Shown here: positions 1-10,351 of the stretch, in pieces | How positions within the stretch are numbered: position 1 is the first letter of the stretch | Layout of the letters: every line of letters starts with the position of its first letter | From: Roseiarcus sp963822215 | Lineage (GTDB): Bacteria > Pseudomonadota > Alphaproteobacteria > Rhizobiales > Beijerinckiaceae | DNA length: 64,000 bases | Assembly: GCA_963822215.1 (NCBI GenBank) | Contig: CAWGGX010000011.1 | Coordinates: 145,839 to 209,838 of the forward strand | Reading direction: 5' to 3' | Translations under genes and position numbers: made by a program | Notes under the pieces: generated by a model | The model's database searches: none | The model's input: only the letters and a program-made list of their open reading frames with translations | Told to the model about the DNA's origin: nothing

Positions 1-131
1 GCGCGCCCTCGGACCGCATCTTGCGGCCGGGACGCCGGCGCATCGCTACCGCGAGTCCGCGCCCGCGCTCTGAGGAAGCCTCGCGGATCCGCAATAGCGC
101 GCGCGTTTCTCCCGACGCTGGAAAGGCCGAC

Positions 132-1589
132 ATGGATTCGACAGCCGGCGCGGCGCCTGCCGCCTCTTCCGCAGCAGGCCTTTCCGCGCAGCAAGGAGTC
201 GCTTCGGCCCCAAGACGTTCCGACGAGGCGAAGCTCCGTGCTCGCGCAGCGATGCTCGAGGGCCCGATCCTGCCGACCCTGATGCGGCTGGCGCTGCCGA
301 CGATCGCGGTGCTGGTCGCTCAGACCCTAGTGAGCGTGGCGGAGACGTTTTATGTCTCCTTTCTCGGCACGGACGCCCTTGTCGGGGTCGCTCTCGTCTT
401 TCCGGTCTGGATGCTGATGACGATGATGGCGGCCGGCGGGATCGGAAGCGGCGTCGCCTCCTCCGTCGCGCGGGCCGCAGGCGCCGGCCGCCATGAGGAC
501 GCGGACGCCCTCGTCTTTCACGCGGTGCTGATCGCCGTCGTCTTCGGGCTCGTGTTCTCGATCGGCGTTCTCAGTCTCGGCGCCCCGCTTTTCCGCGCTC
601 TCGGGGGATCGGGAGCGGCGCTTGATGCCGCCTTGCTCTACTCGCGCTTCATCTTTCTCGCCGCCTTGCCGATCTGGATCGTCAACCTCCTGTCCGCCAC
701 GCTGCGCGGAATCGGGAACGTCCGCGTCCCGGCGCTCGTCACCCTGACCGGCGCGGTCATCCTCGTCCCGCTGTCTCCCGGATTCATCTTCGGCGTCGGC
801 CCCTTTCGCGGATTCGGCGTCGCGGGCGCCGGAATCGCCGTGACACTCTACTATTGCGGCGCGGCGATCGCGATGATCCGTTACTTGCTCAGCGGCCGTT
901 CGGGATTGCGGCTCACCCTGACACGGCTGCGCTGGGACCTCGTCCGCGACATCCTCCGCGTCGGCGTCTTGTCCTCGGTCAATGCGCTCCTGCTCAACCT
1001 CACGGTCCTTCTCGTGACCGCGGCTGTCGGTCGATTCGGCGTCGACGCGATCGGCGGCTACGGAACCGCCTCGCGGCTCGACTACGTCCTGATTCCGATC
1101 CTGTTCGGTATGGGCACCGCGATCCTGACCATGGTGGGGACAAACGTCGGCGCCGGTTCTTTCGTCCGCGCAAGACGGGTCGCCTGGCTTGGGGCGGCGA
1201 TCAGCGCCGCGTTTACCGGGCTCCTGGGACTTACGGTGGCGTTGTTTCCGGCGCTCTGGATCGGGCTTTTCAGCTGGCGTCCCGCGATCATGGAGACGGG
1301 AAGCCTTTACCTTCGCATCGTCGGCCCGACCTACGCCGCGAACGGCCTGATCTTCGCCTTGAGCTTCGCAGCGCAAGGACGAGGGCGAATGACGTGGCCC
1401 GTTGTCGCCGCAAGCGTCCGGCTTCTCATCGCCGCCGGGGGCGGGTGGATCGCCGTCTCGGTCTTCGATTGCCCGCCAGCGGTCCTGTTCGCCATCGTCG
1501 CCGCAGCGTCGGTCATCGCCGCGCTGATCTTTGTCGTCGCCGACCTCTCAGGACTCCTATTGGCGCCCCGTCGCAACCGGCGATCTTGA
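132..1589 (+). CDS. MATE family multidrug/cation antiporter
   Basis: Polytopic inner-membrane exporter of the MATE family, expected to extrude cationic drugs or metabolites in exchange for H+ or Na+. The 485-residue product has about twelve hydrophobic segments, and its first transmembrane block (PTLMRLALPTIAVLVAQTL) and the following FYVSFLGTDALVGVAL stretch are typical of the family. The frame is open upstream to position 21. I chose the ATG at 132 because a GGAAAGG ribosome-binding site lies five bases before it; an ATG at 252, just before the conserved core, is the alternative. The N-terminal 40 residues are Ala/Ser-rich and non-conserved in style. Substrate cannot be predicted. Confidence 0.88.
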   Translation: MDSTAGAAPAASSAAGLSAQQGVASAPRRSDEAKLRARAAMLEGPILPTLMRLALPTIAVLVAQTLVSVAETFYVSFLGTDALVGVALVFPVWMLMTMMAAGGIGSGVASSVARAAGAGRHEDADALVFHAVLIAVVFGLVFSIGVLSLGAPLFRALGGSGAALDAALLYSRFIFLAALPIWIVNLLSATLRGIGNVRVPALVTLTGAVILVPLSPGFIFGVGPFRGFGVAGAGIAVTLYYCGAAIAMIRYLLSGRSGLRLTLTRLRWDLVRDILRVGVLSSVNALLLNLTVLLVTAAVGRFGVDAIGGYGTASRLDYVLIPILFGMGTAILTMVGTNVGAGSFVRARRVAWLGAAISAAFTGLLGLTVALFPALWIGLFSWRPAIMETGSLYLRIVGPTYAANGLIFALSFAAQGRGRMTWPVVAASVRLLIAAGGGWIAVSVFDCPPAVLFAIVAAASVIAALIFVVADLSGLLLAPRRNRRS

Positions 1590-1733
1590 AGCGCGGCGCG
1601 CCAGACACGGAAACGACGACGCCGCGCCTGCGTCAGAGCCGCGCACGAGGTCCCGCGCGCCCGCCGCCGCCCTTCCCTTGGCGCGCCTTCCGCATTAAGT
1701 AAGCGCCTCGCTTCCCCGAAAACCCGAAGCTCC

Positions 1734-3314
1734 ATGCCTGAACCCAACCCCGTCGCGCGCCGGCGCACGTTCGCGATCATCTCGCACCCGGACGCCGGCA
1801 AGACGACGCTGACCGAAAAGATCCTGCTGTTCGGCGGCGCGATCCAGCTTGCCGGCGAGGTGCGCGCTAAGGCCAATCGCCGCCAGACCCGTTCCGACTG
1901 GATGGGCATCGAGCGCGAGCGCGGCATCTCGGTGGTCACCTCGGTGATGACCTTCGAATACGCCGACTGCGTGTTCAACCTGCTCGACACGCCCGGCCAC
2001 GAAGACTTTTCGGAAGACACCTACCGCACGCTGACCGCGGTCGATTCGGCGGTGATGGTGATCGACGCCGCCAAGGGGATCGAGGCCCGCACGCGAAAAC
2101 TGTTCGAGGTCTGCCGGCTGCGCGACATTCCGATCGTCACCTTCATCAACAAGATGGACCGCGAGACGCGCGACCCGTTCGACCTTTTGGACGAGATCGA
2201 GAAGACGCTGGCGCTCGACACCGCCCCACTCACCTGGACGATCGGCCGCGGCCGCTCGCTCGCGGGCGCGTACGACATCCGCCGCAGCCGCCTGACGCCG
2301 CTCGGCAAGGACGCGGAGACAATCCGCGTCAACGGTCCCGACGACCCGCGCGTGGCCGAGCTCCTGCCCGAGCACGAACGCGCCGAGGCGATCGAGGAGC
2401 TGAACCTCGCCGTCGAGGGCCTGAAGCCTTTCGACAAGCAGGCGTTCCTCGAAGGCCACCTGACGCCGGTCCTATGGGGCAGCGCGCTCAAGGACTTCGG
2501 GGTCAAGGACCTGATCGACGCGATGGCCGAATTCGCCCCGAGCCCGCGCGCCCAGGCGGCGGCGAGCCGGCTGGTGAAGGCGGACGAACCGAAGATGACC
2601 GGCTTCGTCTTCAAGATCCAGGCGAACATGGACCCGAACCATCGCGACCGCATCGCTTTCATGCGCGTCTGTTCGGGCAGGCTGCAGCGCGGCATGCGGG
2701 CGAAGCTGGTGCGCACCGGCAAGCCCATCACGCTGTCGGCGCCGCAGTTCTTCTTCGCCCAGGACCGCTCGCTGGCGGAGGAGGCCTTCGCCGGCGACGT
2801 GGTCGGCATCCCCAACCACGGGCTTTTGCGCATCGGCGACACGCTGAGCGAGGGCGAGGAGATCGTCTTCCGCGGCGTGCCGAGCTTCGCGCCGGAACTC
2901 CTGCGCCGGGTCAAGCTCGCCGACGCGATGAAGGCCAAGAAACTGCGCGAGGCGCTGCAGCAGATGGCGGAAGAGGGGGTCGTGCAGGTGTTCCAGCCGT
3001 TCGACGGCGCGGCCGCGATCGTGGGCGTGGTGGGCGCGCTGCAACTCGACGTGCTGATCGAGCGGCTCGACGCCGAATACGGCCTGCCAGTGTCGTTCGA
3101 GCCGAGCCGGTTCGAGGTCTGCCGCTGGGTGTCGGCGGACGATCGGACGGAAATGGACAAGTTCCTCGCCGCCTATCCGTCCTCGCTCGCCTCCGATCTC
3201 GACGGCGCGCCGGTGTTCATGGCGACCAGCGCCTTCAACCTGCGTTACGAGCAGGAGCGCTGGCCGAAAATCGCCTTCGCCGACGTCAAGGACTACCAGA
3301 AGGCGGCGGCATAG
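1734..3314 (+). CDS. prfC: Peptide chain release factor 3 (RF3 GTPase)
   Basis: Cytoplasmic translational GTPase that removes RF1/RF2 from the ribosome after peptide release. The 526-residue length matches the family. The P-loop SHPDAGKTTL lies near the N-terminus, followed by the G3 motif DTPGHEDF and the G4 motif NKMD. The rest aligns in style with the RF3-specific domains II-III, with GVVGALQLDVLIERL near the C-terminus. It is preceded by about 145 non-coding bases after the MATE gene and appears monocistronic. Confidence 0.96.
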   Translation: MPEPNPVARRRTFAIISHPDAGKTTLTEKILLFGGAIQLAGEVRAKANRRQTRSDWMGIERERGISVVTSVMTFEYADCVFNLLDTPGHEDFSEDTYRTLTAVDSAVMVIDAAKGIEARTRKLFEVCRLRDIPIVTFINKMDRETRDPFDLLDEIEKTLALDTAPLTWTIGRGRSLAGAYDIRRSRLTPLGKDAETIRVNGPDDPRVAELLPEHERAEAIEELNLAVEGLKPFDKQAFLEGHLTPVLWGSALKDFGVKDLIDAMAEFAPSPRAQAAASRLVKADEPKMTGFVFKIQANMDPNHRDRIAFMRVCSGRLQRGMRAKLVRTGKPITLSAPQFFFAQDRSLAEEAFAGDVVGIPNHGLLRIGDTLSEGEEIVFRGVPSFAPELLRRVKLADAMKAKKLREALQQMAEEGVVQVFQPFDGAAAIVGVVGALQLDVLIERLDAEYGLPVSFEPSRFEVCRWVSADDRTEMDKFLAAYPSSLASDLDGAPVFMATSAFNLRYEQERWPKIAFADVKDYQKAAA

Positions 3315-3399
3315 CGGAGCGGCCCCGCCGATCAGGCCCGCTCCAGACGAGGGCCCGACCTCCAAAGCGGAGGCCGGTCCGCGCTGCTCGACAGGCCGA

Positions 3400-3613
3400 C
3401 TACTTGATATACGTGTCGACGTTCTCCTTGGTGATCAGCGCGTGCGGCACGGTGATCGTGGAGTCGATCTTCTCGCCGTTCGCCTGCTTCACCGCGGCCT
3501 CCATGGCCATCTTCGCCTGATCGACAGTGTTCTGGGAAACCGTCGCGGTCATGCTGCCGTCCTTCACAGCGGCAAGCGGGCGCGGCGTCGATTCCAGCGA
3601 TCTTGATCTTGCC
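3400..3613 (-). pseudogene. C-terminal remnant of a sugar ABC transporter substrate-binding protein
   Basis: Reading the minus strand gives a segment ending KENVDTYIK-stop, preceded by LAAVKDGSMTATVSQNT and, one frame away, GKIKIAGIDAAP. This is the usual ending of RbsB-type periplasmic sugar-binding proteins (a GxDxxPxxLxAVKDG hinge strand, then a TVxQ segment). Only about 70 codons survive. A single-base frameshift near position 3590 separates the GIDAAP and LAAVKDG parts, and nothing recognisable as the N-terminal lobe, permease or ATPase is nearby. It is a decayed gene, convergent to prfC. Confidence 0.7.
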
Positions 3614-3942
3614 GACGCCGCGGTTCGACTATTGGCTCACGGGTGCTGCCGGCAATCCGTGTCCCGTTCTCCCGAGACGCTCAATATCGGTCACTCGGCG
3701 CTTGGCGTTCTAACTTTCGCCTAACGGAAACGGCGGCGAATGCCGTCCAAGTGGCCAGAAATCCGTCCCTTGGTCAGGCGGTGGATAAACTCGAAATTCG
3801 AGGAATGCGACCGAGAAAGGTCTCCTGGGAAGTTAACGCGTTTGACCGGCATGGGCCCAAAGCCCCCGGTTATCGGTGGCTTGCAGCGCCAAAACCGATG
3901 CGCTGCCCGAATGCAGCGTCAACCATGCTTTTGTGGTCGCGG
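3614..3942. other. Intergenic region, no gene seen
   Basis: About 330 bases between the sugar-binding-protein remnant and the PEP-CTERM gene. Open frames here are short and lack recognisable similarity or ribosome-binding sites. I see no repeat or RNA gene. Confidence 0.5.
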
Positions 3943-5847
3943 CTATGCGACCGCGACGGCGCCCCTGCGCAAGGCGGGTTTGCCTGCGAAGGCCAAGCCC
4001 GCAAAGCCCAAGAGAATCATGGCCCACGTCGAGGGCTCTGGAACGGGCGTGGCGGGGGGCGGATCGGCGACGACGAAATCGACTCCGAACCCTCCGGTTC
4101 CATCGGCGACGAGATTGTATCCGAAGGTCAGATCGACCGCAGGGCCGGAATTCCAGCCAAGATCGATAACCTGATCCTCAAAGAAATTCGTGGCGCTGGT
4201 CAGGTCGGTGAAGGCCCAGTCGTCGATCTTTGCATTGTTATCCAGGACGTAAAACTCAAGCGACTGGAACCCGAGCCCGCTGACGAAGCCGCTTTCATCA
4301 TTGCCGATAAGGCCCAGAAGCACGTCCCCTTGATAGGCGAAATCGAAGGTTGACGTTGCACTATAGGTGAGACTCGCTCCGCCGCCGTCGGGCGTGGTAT
4401 TGGCGCCCATGATCGTGGACCCGAACGTGACATCGCGTGGTCCGAGAACTGCCGCGGCGACATTCCCGGCCCCACCGACCAGCGTCGTAAGATAAGCCTT
4501 GCCCGGCAGACCCGTCGCCAGCGCGTAAGCGGATTGGCCGGGATTGCCGAACGCTTGACCTGCTCCACCGCCCTGCGCAATCGCATTCGTGGTCGCCGTG
4601 GTTGCAGCGGGAGCGCTCGCGGTGGTTTGAACCAACGACACCCGGGAAAGACTGGTTTGTGCGGTCGATTGCGCCTGCCCGCTCGACCCGACCGCGGCTG
4701 ACTGGGCCTGCGCAGCATTCCCGTTAATCGTCGTCGCGGTTGAAGTCGCGTTCGCGGCCCCGGGGGCGCCGAAAGGCCCGGGGGGTAGATAGGCGCGATT
4801 TGCGCCTCCAGCGCCGCCTGTCGCGGTTGCGCTTGCGCTTGCGGCGCCCCCGTGCATCGCGCTTGAAGTCGCGGTCGCGGTCGCCGCGCCGCCAGCGCCT
4901 CCCACGCCGCTGCCGACGCTCGCGGACATATTAGCAAAGGCGCCGCCTCCGCCGCCGGTAGCCGAGGCAGTCGCCGCGCCTCCGCTTGTCGCGTTGGCGT
5001 TCGCAGTTGCGGCGCCGCCGCCGCCAGGCGAAGAACCTGTGGCGCCATTGCCGCCGGTCGCTGTCGCGAGCGCCGGGCCGGCCCCAACCAGATTTGAACT
5101 CGCGGCTGCGCTCGCGGCGCCTCCGTTGCCCCCGACGCCTACGGCTCCGGATAGGCCGCCTCCGCTCATCCCCCCTGCGCCGCCAGTTGCAGTTGCGCTG
5201 GCCGATCCGTTCGTCGCGCGGCTCGCATTTGCGGTCGCGCTGGCCATGCCTCCGTCGCTGCCGTTTGCGCTCGAGGGCGTGAGCTCAATGCCCATAGCGC
5301 CGGCGCCGCCAGTCGCGTTTGCTGTTGCGGTCGCAGAACCGCCGATGGACCCGATTGCATTCGAAGTCGCCGCGGCGGCCCCGCCTGTTCCGCCGCCGGA
5401 TTGCGAACCTCCGCCGAAGCCGCCGTTGGCCGTGGCGTTTGCGTTCGCCGCGCCGCCATTGGTCGCCACCGCTGTAGCCGTTCCGGTCGCGCCGCCGCCC
5501 GGTCCGCCCGACCCGAAAAACAATGCACTTCCGCCTACGCCGCCAGATGCGTCGACGCTTGCATCAGCGGCGCCGGTCGCACTGGTCGTGGCCACCGCAC
5601 CTGCAGACCCGCCGGGACCTGCGTCGCCTGCGTTGACGTTCCCGCCGGCGCCCCCTGTCGCGTTTGCGTTATTGTTGGAAACTCCGGTTTGGGAAGCCGT
5701 GGCGTTTGCCGCTCCGCCAGCCCCACCATTGATTCCAGGGGCGCCGATGACGGTGACAGAGCTCGCCTGGGAAGGCGAGGGACCCAAAGCTAAAAGCGAA
5801 ATCGTCGCAAGCGAGCCTAGGGCCGCGACCGCAAGTTGTTTGCTCAT
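3943..5847 (-). CDS. Gly/Ala-rich PEP-CTERM surface protein
   Basis: Predicted secreted, cell-surface-sorted protein of 634 residues. It opens with a signal peptide (MSKQLAVAALGSLATISLLA, ending near SQASS). Residues about 35-430 are low-complexity Gly/Ala/Asn/Thr sequence with recurring TATATGGAGG-like blocks. A compact domain of about 130 residues follows. The end is a PEP-CTERM signal: PVPEPSTWAMILLGFAGLAF and then a basic tail. PEP-CTERM proteins are processed by exosortase; none is in the window. I chose the ATG at 5847 over one at 5862 because a GGGAG site lies eight bases upstream. The repetitive part suggests an extended matrix or envelope protein; the function is not known. Confidence 0.85.
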   Translation of the reverse strand: MSKQLAVAALGSLATISLLALGPSPSQASSVTVIGAPGINGGAGGAANATASQTGVSNNNANATGGAGGNVNAGDAGPGGSAGAVATTSATGAADASVDASGGVGGSALFFGSGGPGGGATGTATAVATNGGAANANATANGGFGGGSQSGGGTGGAAAATSNAIGSIGGSATATANATGGAGAMGIELTPSSANGSDGGMASATANASRATNGSASATATGGAGGMSGGGLSGAVGVGGNGGAASAAASSNLVGAGPALATATGGNGATGSSPGGGGAATANANATSGGAATASATGGGGGAFANMSASVGSGVGGAGGAATATATSSAMHGGAASASATATGGAGGANRAYLPPGPFGAPGAANATSTATTINGNAAQAQSAAVGSSGQAQSTAQTSLSRVSLVQTTASAPAATTATTNAIAQGGGAGQAFGNPGQSAYALATGLPGKAYLTTLVGGAGNVAAAVLGPRDVTFGSTIMGANTTPDGGGASLTYSATSTFDFAYQGDVLLGLIGNDESGFVSGLGFQSLEFYVLDNNAKIDDWAFTDLTSATNFFEDQVIDLGWNSGPAVDLTFGYNLVADGTGGFGVDFVVADPPPATPVPEPSTWAMILLGFAGLAFAGKPALRRGAVAVA

Positions 5848-5862
5848 TGCCCACACTCCCAA

Positions 5863-6789
5863 TGTAAGTGGCCCAAAGGGTAAAAACCCGCTTCCCGCCC
5901 GGAGAGCCGGCGGCGCGCGGCGACGCTAAGCGCCATAAGCGGCTTCGGCGCAGTCGAGATCAGTCTTCAGTTCAGCAATCTGCCTGGCTGCCGAAGGCTA
6001 GCGAAAATCCGTATGGCCCGTGCAATGGCAACCCCAGAGGCGAGCGCAGAACGCAACCTAGATAATTTGCAGATTCAACTTCATAGCGTCCCCCTCACCG
6101 GCGCATGACCGTGTGCAACCACGCTTACAACTAAACACAGCGTCAACATCGCGTCAAGGAGGGCATTCGTGTTTTCGTCAACGGAAGATTCCATCGCTTC
6201 CCCGGACGGCTTTCGACAATTTATGCCTTCGACCAATCCGGAAACCGGTCGTCGGGCGCACGTCGATGCAAACGGATAGACGCCGCCCAAAAGATGCAGA
6301 ACACATGCTTTCTGAGATTCCGATTTTCTGAAGCAAAATGTTGTGAAAACCGGCGCGGCGAGGTAACGTGTTTCTGTCGCTCATGGATCGAGGCCACGAT
6401 GCCGTTCGTCCTGTTCCCGTCCTCCGCCCGTCGCCCTGAGCGGCCGGGGTTTCCCCGCGCTGGGCGCGAGTTGAAAGACCCCTCGCGTCGGACCCGCGCT
6501 GGCGGGGACCAAACTGTGGAAAATAAGGCGGAAATCCGGCGAACAGGGGCGGCAGCGCGAGTTGGGATTCAGAATCTTGGACTTAACGCCTTGAATTCGC
6601 TTGCTCGCCCTCGAAAATGGCAGGCCTCGGACGGCCGCGGCTGGGCGAAATGAGGCATGTCCCGCGAGCTTTTGGCCTCTCAAAACGCCGGAACAGCGGC
6701 GAAGGGGCGCGTATCGACGTGGGAACGGGCGTTCAAAACGTCGATTTTGCCACGTCTCAAAACTCACGAATGATGGCGAAAGCTGGTCG
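5863..6789. other. Long intergenic region, no convincing gene
   Basis: Over 900 bases separate the PEP-CTERM gene from the M3 peptidase. Small open frames exist on both strands but none has a good ribosome-binding site plus protein-like sequence. GC content is lower around 6100-6360. The region probably holds promoters for both divergent genes. Confidence 0.45.
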
Positions 6790-8850
6790 ATGACCCTTCC
6801 AAACCCGGACGCCAACCCGCTCCTCGAAGTCTGGACCGCCCCATTCGAGGCTCCGCCTTTCGACCGCATCGCGCCGGGGCACTTCCTCCCGGCCTTCGAT
6901 GTCGCCCTCAAGGAGGCGCGCGCCGAGATCGACGCCATCGCCGCGGGCCCCGAGCCCCCGACCTTCGCCAACACGATCGAGGCGCTCGAGCGGAGCGGGC
7001 GGACGCTCGACCGGGTCGCCAAGGCGTTCTTCAATCTCGCCGGCGCCGAGACCAACGACGAGCTCGAGGCGATCGAGCGCGCCATCGCCCCGGTCCTCTC
7101 GCGTCACGCGAACGACACCTATCTCAACGACGCGCTTTTCCGACGCATCGACGCGTTGAAGGCGAGCGAGGAGACGCTCGGGCTCACGCCGGAGCAGGCG
7201 CGCGCGCTTAGCCGCTATCACCTCGATTTCGTCCGCGCCGGCGCCGGGCTCGAGCCGGAAGCGAAGCCGCGGCTTGCGGCGATCGGCGAACAACTCGCCA
7301 CGCTTTCGGCCGCCTTCGGCCAGAACGTGCTGGCGGACGAGAAGGCGTGGGCGATGCTGCTCGACGCAAACGACCTCGACGGGCTTCCGGACTTTTTGGT
7401 CGCGAGCGCCGCGCGACTTGCGGCCGAGCGCGGCCATCCCGGCCAGTACCTCGTGACGCTGGCAAGATCGAGCGTCGAGTCGTTCCTGCAATTCTCGACG
7501 CGCCGGGATCTGCGGGAAACCGCCTTCCGCGCCTGGGCCGCGCGCGGCGAGAACGGCGGCGCGACCGACAACCGGGCGATCGCCGCCGAGACGGTGCGCC
7601 TCAGGGCCGAGCGTGCGAAACTGCTAGGCTACGTAAGCCACGCCCACTACCGCCTCGCCGATACGATGGCGAAGACGCCGCGCGCCGCGCTCGACCTCCT
7701 CGAATCGGTCTGGACGCCCGGCGCCGCCGCAGGACGCAGGGAAGCCGAGGCGTTGCAGGAGATCGTGGCGCGCGAGGGCGGCAATTTCCGCGTCGCGCCG
7801 TGGGACTGGCGCTACCTCGCCGAGAAGCGCCGCAAGGCGGAGTACGATTTCGACGAAAGCGCGGTGAAGCCCTACCTCCAGCTCGACCGGATGATCGAAG
7901 CCGCCTTCTACGCGGCGGGACGGCTGTTCGGCGTGAACTTCGCCGAGCGCTTCGACTTGCCGCTCCATCACCCCGACGCCCGCGCCTGGACGGTGACCGG
8001 CGGTGACGGCGCGCCGATCGCGCTCTTCATCGGCGACTATTTCGCCCGTCCCTCGAAGCGGAGCGGCGCCTGGATGAGCAACTTCCGCGGGCAAAGGAAG
8101 CTCGACGGACCGCAGGCGCCGATCGTGATCAATGTCATGAATTTCGCCAAGGGCGCCGACGGCGAGCCGAGCCTCCTGAGCTTCGACGACGCGGGGACCC
8201 TGTTCCACGAATTCGGCCATGCGTTGCACGGCATGCTGTCGGACGTGACCTACCCGATCCTGTCGGGGACCCGCGTCGCCGGCGACTTTGTCGAGTTCCC
8301 CTCCCAGCTCTACGAGCACTGGCTCGAACAGCCGGAGATGCTTCGCCGGTTCGCCGTCCACTACAAGACGGGCGAGCCGTTGCCCGAGCCGCTGCTCGAC
8401 AAGCTCATCCGCGGGCGCCGCTTCAACCAGGGCTTCGCCACGGTCGAATACACCGCCTCCGCGCTGGTCGACCTCAAGCTGCACCTCGATCCGGCGCCGG
8501 ACGCGGTCGATGTCGTCGCGTTCGAGCGGGCGGAACTCGAGCGGATCGGCATGCCGGAGGGCATCGCAATGCGCCACCGCACGCCGCATTTCCAGCACGT
8601 CTTTTCCGGCGGCTATTCGGCCGCCTATTACAGCTACCTGTGGTCCGAGATTCTCGACGCCGACGGTTTCGAGGCCTTCGAGGAGGCGGGCGACATCTTC
8701 GATTCATCGGTCGCCCGGCGTCTCCGCGACTACGTCTACACCGCCGGCGGCACGCGCGACTACGACGAGGCCTATCGCGCCTTCCGCGGCCGGCCGCCCT
8801 CGCCGGCTGCGCTGTTTCGCAAGCGCGGGCTGGACACGAAGCCAGGCTAG
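6790..8850 (+). CDS. M3 family zinc metallopeptidase (oligopeptidase A / Dcp type)
   Basis: Soluble thimet-type oligopeptidase that degrades short peptides, such as cleaved signal peptides. From the ATG at 6790 the product is 686 residues, the usual length of Dcp and oligopeptidase A. The zinc-binding motif HEFGH is at residues 473-477, and the downstream HHxxFxHxFSGGYSAAYYSY-type segment of M3 enzymes is present near residue 600. The frame is open further upstream to 6601, but that extension is not protein-like. Sequence alone does not separate PrlC from Dcp, so no symbol is given. Confidence 0.92.
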   Translation: MTLPNPDANPLLEVWTAPFEAPPFDRIAPGHFLPAFDVALKEARAEIDAIAAGPEPPTFANTIEALERSGRTLDRVAKAFFNLAGAETNDELEAIERAIAPVLSRHANDTYLNDALFRRIDALKASEETLGLTPEQARALSRYHLDFVRAGAGLEPEAKPRLAAIGEQLATLSAAFGQNVLADEKAWAMLLDANDLDGLPDFLVASAARLAAERGHPGQYLVTLARSSVESFLQFSTRRDLRETAFRAWAARGENGGATDNRAIAAETVRLRAERAKLLGYVSHAHYRLADTMAKTPRAALDLLESVWTPGAAAGRREAEALQEIVAREGGNFRVAPWDWRYLAEKRRKAEYDFDESAVKPYLQLDRMIEAAFYAAGRLFGVNFAERFDLPLHHPDARAWTVTGGDGAPIALFIGDYFARPSKRSGAWMSNFRGQRKLDGPQAPIVINVMNFAKGADGEPSLLSFDDAGTLFHEFGHALHGMLSDVTYPILSGTRVAGDFVEFPSQLYEHWLEQPEMLRRFAVHYKTGEPLPEPLLDKLIRGRRFNQGFATVEYTASALVDLKLHLDPAPDAVDVVAFERAELERIGMPEGIAMRHRTPHFQHVFSGGYSAAYYSYLWSEILDADGFEAFEEAGDIFDSSVARRLRDYVYTAGGTRDYDEAYRAFRGRPPSPAALFRKRGLDTKPG

Positions 8851-8950
8851 GTGGGATCGCGCGGACTCAGCCCCGTGGGCCAACGGACGGTGCGCGTCTC
8901 GCGCTCCTTGGGCGCCGAGACGCCGCCCCTCCGATGTCGAGGCGCGGCCT

Positions 8951-10274
8951 TTACGCCGCCCGGGCGCGAGCCCTTTCGTACTGGGCCTTGACCGTTGCCG
9001 TCGGACGCAACCCGGCTCGCTCGGCGAGCAGCGCTCGGGCCAGACGCCATTGGCCGGACCGCTCCGCCGCGGCGATGAGAGTCAGATTGACGATGTCGCG
9101 CTGGGCGTGGCTTCCGCCGATGCGGAAGGCTTCGTAGCGCACCCGGAGAATCGCCTCGATCGCCTCGCGGTCCGCACCCGCGCCGTAGTGGAGCATGCCC
9201 TCGACGAGCCGCCGCCCGACCTCGGCGGTGACCTTGCGGTTGTGGCCGCGCCCGTCGCGCTCATAGGCGTCAAGCGAGCGCCTCAGCCGCCTTGCGTAAT
9301 CCGGATCGGGCGAGCGCGCCGCTGCGAGCGCCGCGTGAAGGTCGTTGAAAGCGAGGACATGGTCGTCGGCGTGCGCCCTCCAGGCCTGCGCGACCGGCCC
9401 CCAGCGGTCGCCGACATCGACGCCGGCGAGTTCGAGGCGCCAGAGGAGTGCGGCGGCGTCGCAGCGGTCGAGCGTCATGTCGTCGGCGAGCTTCGGCGCA
9501 GACAAGCGGTCGTAATCGGCCAGGACCTCGCCGACGCGGCCCTGCTCGCAGAAAGAGGGCGAGGTGCCAGCCATTGTGGCCAGCCATGAAATGCGCGGGA
9601 CTCCAGGCCTCGCGGGTGGTTTTGAGGAATGCGATCCCTTCCTCGGGGCGGGAGGCCGTCTCGAAGACGTGCGCCAGCGCATGAGTGGCCCACGCGTCGT
9701 TCGGATTGAGGGCGAGCGCCTCCCGCGCAGCCTCCTCCGCGCGGCCGAGTTCGCCGGCCTCCTCCAAGCCGAACGCGTAGGCGCCCAGGACAAAGCTCGT
9801 GAGCGGATGGCCGCGATCCCACGCTGGCAGCACGCGCGCTGCGGAATCGCGGATCGCCAGCGACTGGCCCAAAAAGAAGTAGGCGTCCTGAACAAAGCGC
9901 AGCGCGAGCGCGTCGGTCGGCCACTCGACGAGGATCGCCTCCCAGATGAGGGTGGCGTCGATCGACCGGCCCTCGGCCCAAGCCTTGACGGCGTCGACAT
10001 GCAGCTTTTCGCGCCGCGACGCGTTGGGGAGCCCGCGCTCGACGCCGGCGAGCGCGCCGACGACTTCCGGATGGTCGCCGCGGAATCCGCCGATCAGGAA
10101 CAGCCCCGCGATCGCCGCCGCACCGAGGGCGAAGGCTGGATCGTCGACAAGCGCCTGCTTCAGCGCGCCGACCGGGTCGCCGGTCAGGCCCCAGTAGTCT
10201 GAGATTGCACGATCATATGCCAGGGCCGACGGATCAGACCCCGCGAGCGGCAGTCCCAGTTGATCCTTCGCCAT
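8951..10274 (-). pseudogene. Tetratricopeptide-repeat protein, split by a frameshift
   Basis: Two overlapping minus-strand frames together encode one protein of about 440 residues. The first, starting at 10274 (MAKDQLGLPLAGSDPSALAY), carries TPR-like helices, including AEEAAREALALNPNDAWATH. The second continues from a matching point (QGRVGEVLADYDRLSAPKLA) to the stop at 8951. The frames must switch near 9548-9560, inside GWHLALF followed by EQGRVGE. One base is missing or extra. The family resembles the cytoplasmic TPR proteins often annotated as tetratricopeptide repeat protein 38-like. It is divergent from the SDR gene downstream of 10274. Genuine pseudogene or sequencing indel cannot be decided here. 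Confidence 0.75.
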
Positions 10275-10351
10275 TGACTCCGATCCTTTGGGTTGTGAGC
10301 GTCTCCTGGGAGACTATCGCGAGTCGCCCGCCGGCGGGAAGGAACGGGAGC

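Noticed and set aside
4994..5929. A 311-codon plus-strand frame rich in Ala and Pro over the PEP-CTERM gene
   Set aside because: It is the antisense reading of the Gly/Ala repeats of the real minus-strand gene, which has a signal peptide, ribosome-binding site and sorting signal.
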